A DNA stretch of 5,573 nt, from positions 1 through 5,573 of the forward strand of contig JAKFUW010000014.1 in NCBI GenBank assembly GCA_021732545.1, in the 5' to 3' direction. Position numbers and translations under genes: made by a program. Below the pieces are notes generated by a model. The model saw nothing but the letters and a program-made list of their open reading frames with translations, made no database searches and had not been told where the DNA came from. Source of the DNA: Alphaproteobacteria bacterium. GTDB lineage: Bacteria > Pseudomonadota > Alphaproteobacteria > Rickettsiales > UBA3002. Below, in pieces: positions 4,921 through 5,573 of this stretch (its first letter is position 1; each line of letters begins with the position of its first letter).

Positions 4921-5573
4921 TCATACCGCCCCCTTTTTGAATATTTTGCGCGGATCAAACGCATCGCGGATGGCTTCGCCGATGAAAATCAGCAAACTCA
5001 ACATGATGGCCAGCACCAGAAAGCCGATCAGCCCAATCCACGGCGCTTGCGGATTGTCTTTGCCTTGCGAGAGCAGTTCACCCAGTGAGGGCGAACCCGC
5101 AGGCAAGCCAAAGCCCAGAAAATCGAGCGAGGTCAGCGTGGTGACCGCGCCGCACAAAATAAACGGCACAAACGTAAACACCGAAACCAAGCTATTAGGC
5201 AGCACATGGCGCCAGATGATGGCGGGCTCCGACACGCCAAGTGCTTTGGCGGCGCGCACATAATCGAAGTTGCGCGCACGCAGAAATTCGGCGCGCACGA
5301 GATCGACCAGATGCATCCATGAGAACAAACACATCAGACCCAGCAGCCACCAGAAACTAGGCTCCACAACGCTTGCCAGAATAATCAGCAGATAGAGCAC
5401 GGGCATGCCTTGCCAGATTTCGATGAAGCGCTGCAAAATGAGATCTGTCATCCCGCCAAAATATCCTTGAATGGCACCGAGGAAAATACCGATGACGCTG
5501 GAGATAAACGTCAGCGCCAGCGCAAACAAAATCGAGAGCCGAAAGCCATACATGACGCGTGCTATAATATCGC
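4921..5573 (-). CDS. yejE: Peptide ABC importer permease YejE (N-terminus outside the window)
   Basis: This is an inner-membrane subunit of the YejABEF-type importer (binding-protein-dependent transport permease, DppC/OppC-like). About 217 residues are visible; the frame stays open to the right edge, reading 'DIIARVMYGFRLSILFALALT', which is internal in homologues, so a methionine visible at 5553 is not the start and roughly the first 130 or more residues lie outside. Membrane segments are apparent at 'LSILFALALTFISSVIGIFL', 'VLYLLIILASVV', 'FWWLLGLMCLFSWM', 'VFTFVPFILCGAVTTL' and 'IGLIGFLVLAIMLSLLIFIG'. The EAA loop that docks on the ATPase reads RAAKALGVSEPAIIWRHVLPN. 'DFLGFGLPAGSPSLGELL' and the C-terminal 'EAIRDAFDPRK' are typical of YejE. 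yejF follows, with 38 bases between the stop and the preferred yejF start. Confidence 0.93.
   Translation of the reverse strand, partial: DIIARVMYGFRLSILFALALTFISSVIGIFLGAIQGYFGGMTDLILQRFIEIWQGMPVLYLLIILASVVEPSFWWLLGLMCLFSWMHLVDLVRAEFLRARNFDYVRAAKALGVSEPAIIWRHVLPNSLVSVFTFVPFILCGAVTTLTSLDFLGFGLPAGSPSLGELLSQGKDNPQAPWIGLIGFLVLAIMLSLLIFIGEAIRDAFDPRKIFKKGAV

Noticed and set aside
3698..5263. Longer plus-strand open frames (up to about 216 codons) opposite yejF and yejE.
   Set aside because: They are antisense to strongly conserved transporter genes and have a low-complexity composition typical of reverse-strand frames in GC-rich coding DNA.

Overview
The window looks like ordinary bacterial chromosome from a proteobacterium, most likely an alphaproteobacterium. 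I infer this from gene content and protein style: MnmE carries the 'VEGLADLIDAQT' form of its conserved segment, a YejEF-type peptide importer is present, and there is a small 'VTNELIYEVLK' coiled-coil protein. GC content is moderate. No rRNA, tRNA, CRISPR array, transposase or integrase is visible.

Layout from left to right. (1) Positions 1-1221, minus strand: mnmE, the tRNA-modification GTPase, cut by the left window edge just before its C-terminus. (2) Positions 1222-1294: a compact divergent intergenic region with a good sigma70-type promoter facing right and a weaker overlapping one facing left. (3) Positions 1295-2281, plus strand: a complete zinc-independent NADPH:quinone oxidoreductase of the Qor/zeta-crystallin type. 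(4) Positions 2282-2894, plus strand: a type II toxin-antitoxin module of the BrnT/BrnA family, preceded by a large near-perfect inverted repeat. (5) Positions 2922-2961: a decayed second copy of the 3' end of the quinone oxidoreductase gene, lying just beyond brnA. (6) Positions 3000-3233, plus strand: a small predicted coiled-coil protein of unknown function. (7) Positions 3234-3301: a short convergent spacer containing a stable hairpin. (8) Positions 3302-5573, minus strand: the last two genes of an oligopeptide/microcin C-type ABC importer operon, yejE (permease, cut by the right edge) followed by yejF (double ATPase).

The two minus-strand blocks are housekeeping: tRNA wobble-uridine modification and peptide import. 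The plus-strand block between them is more accessory in character. Its most interesting aspect is the organisation of the toxin-antitoxin module. An imperfect direct repeat of the last 13 codons of qor brackets brnTA at a 680-bp offset, and each copy ends in a TGA codon in the same reading frame. This resembles the footprint of a cassette that inserted at the 3' end of a gene and supplied a replacement gene end, although no recombinase is present. The inverted repeat directly before brnT is well placed to be an autoregulatory operator and, if transcribed, a hairpin shielding the toxin start codon from read-through. No clearly new multi-gene system is present.
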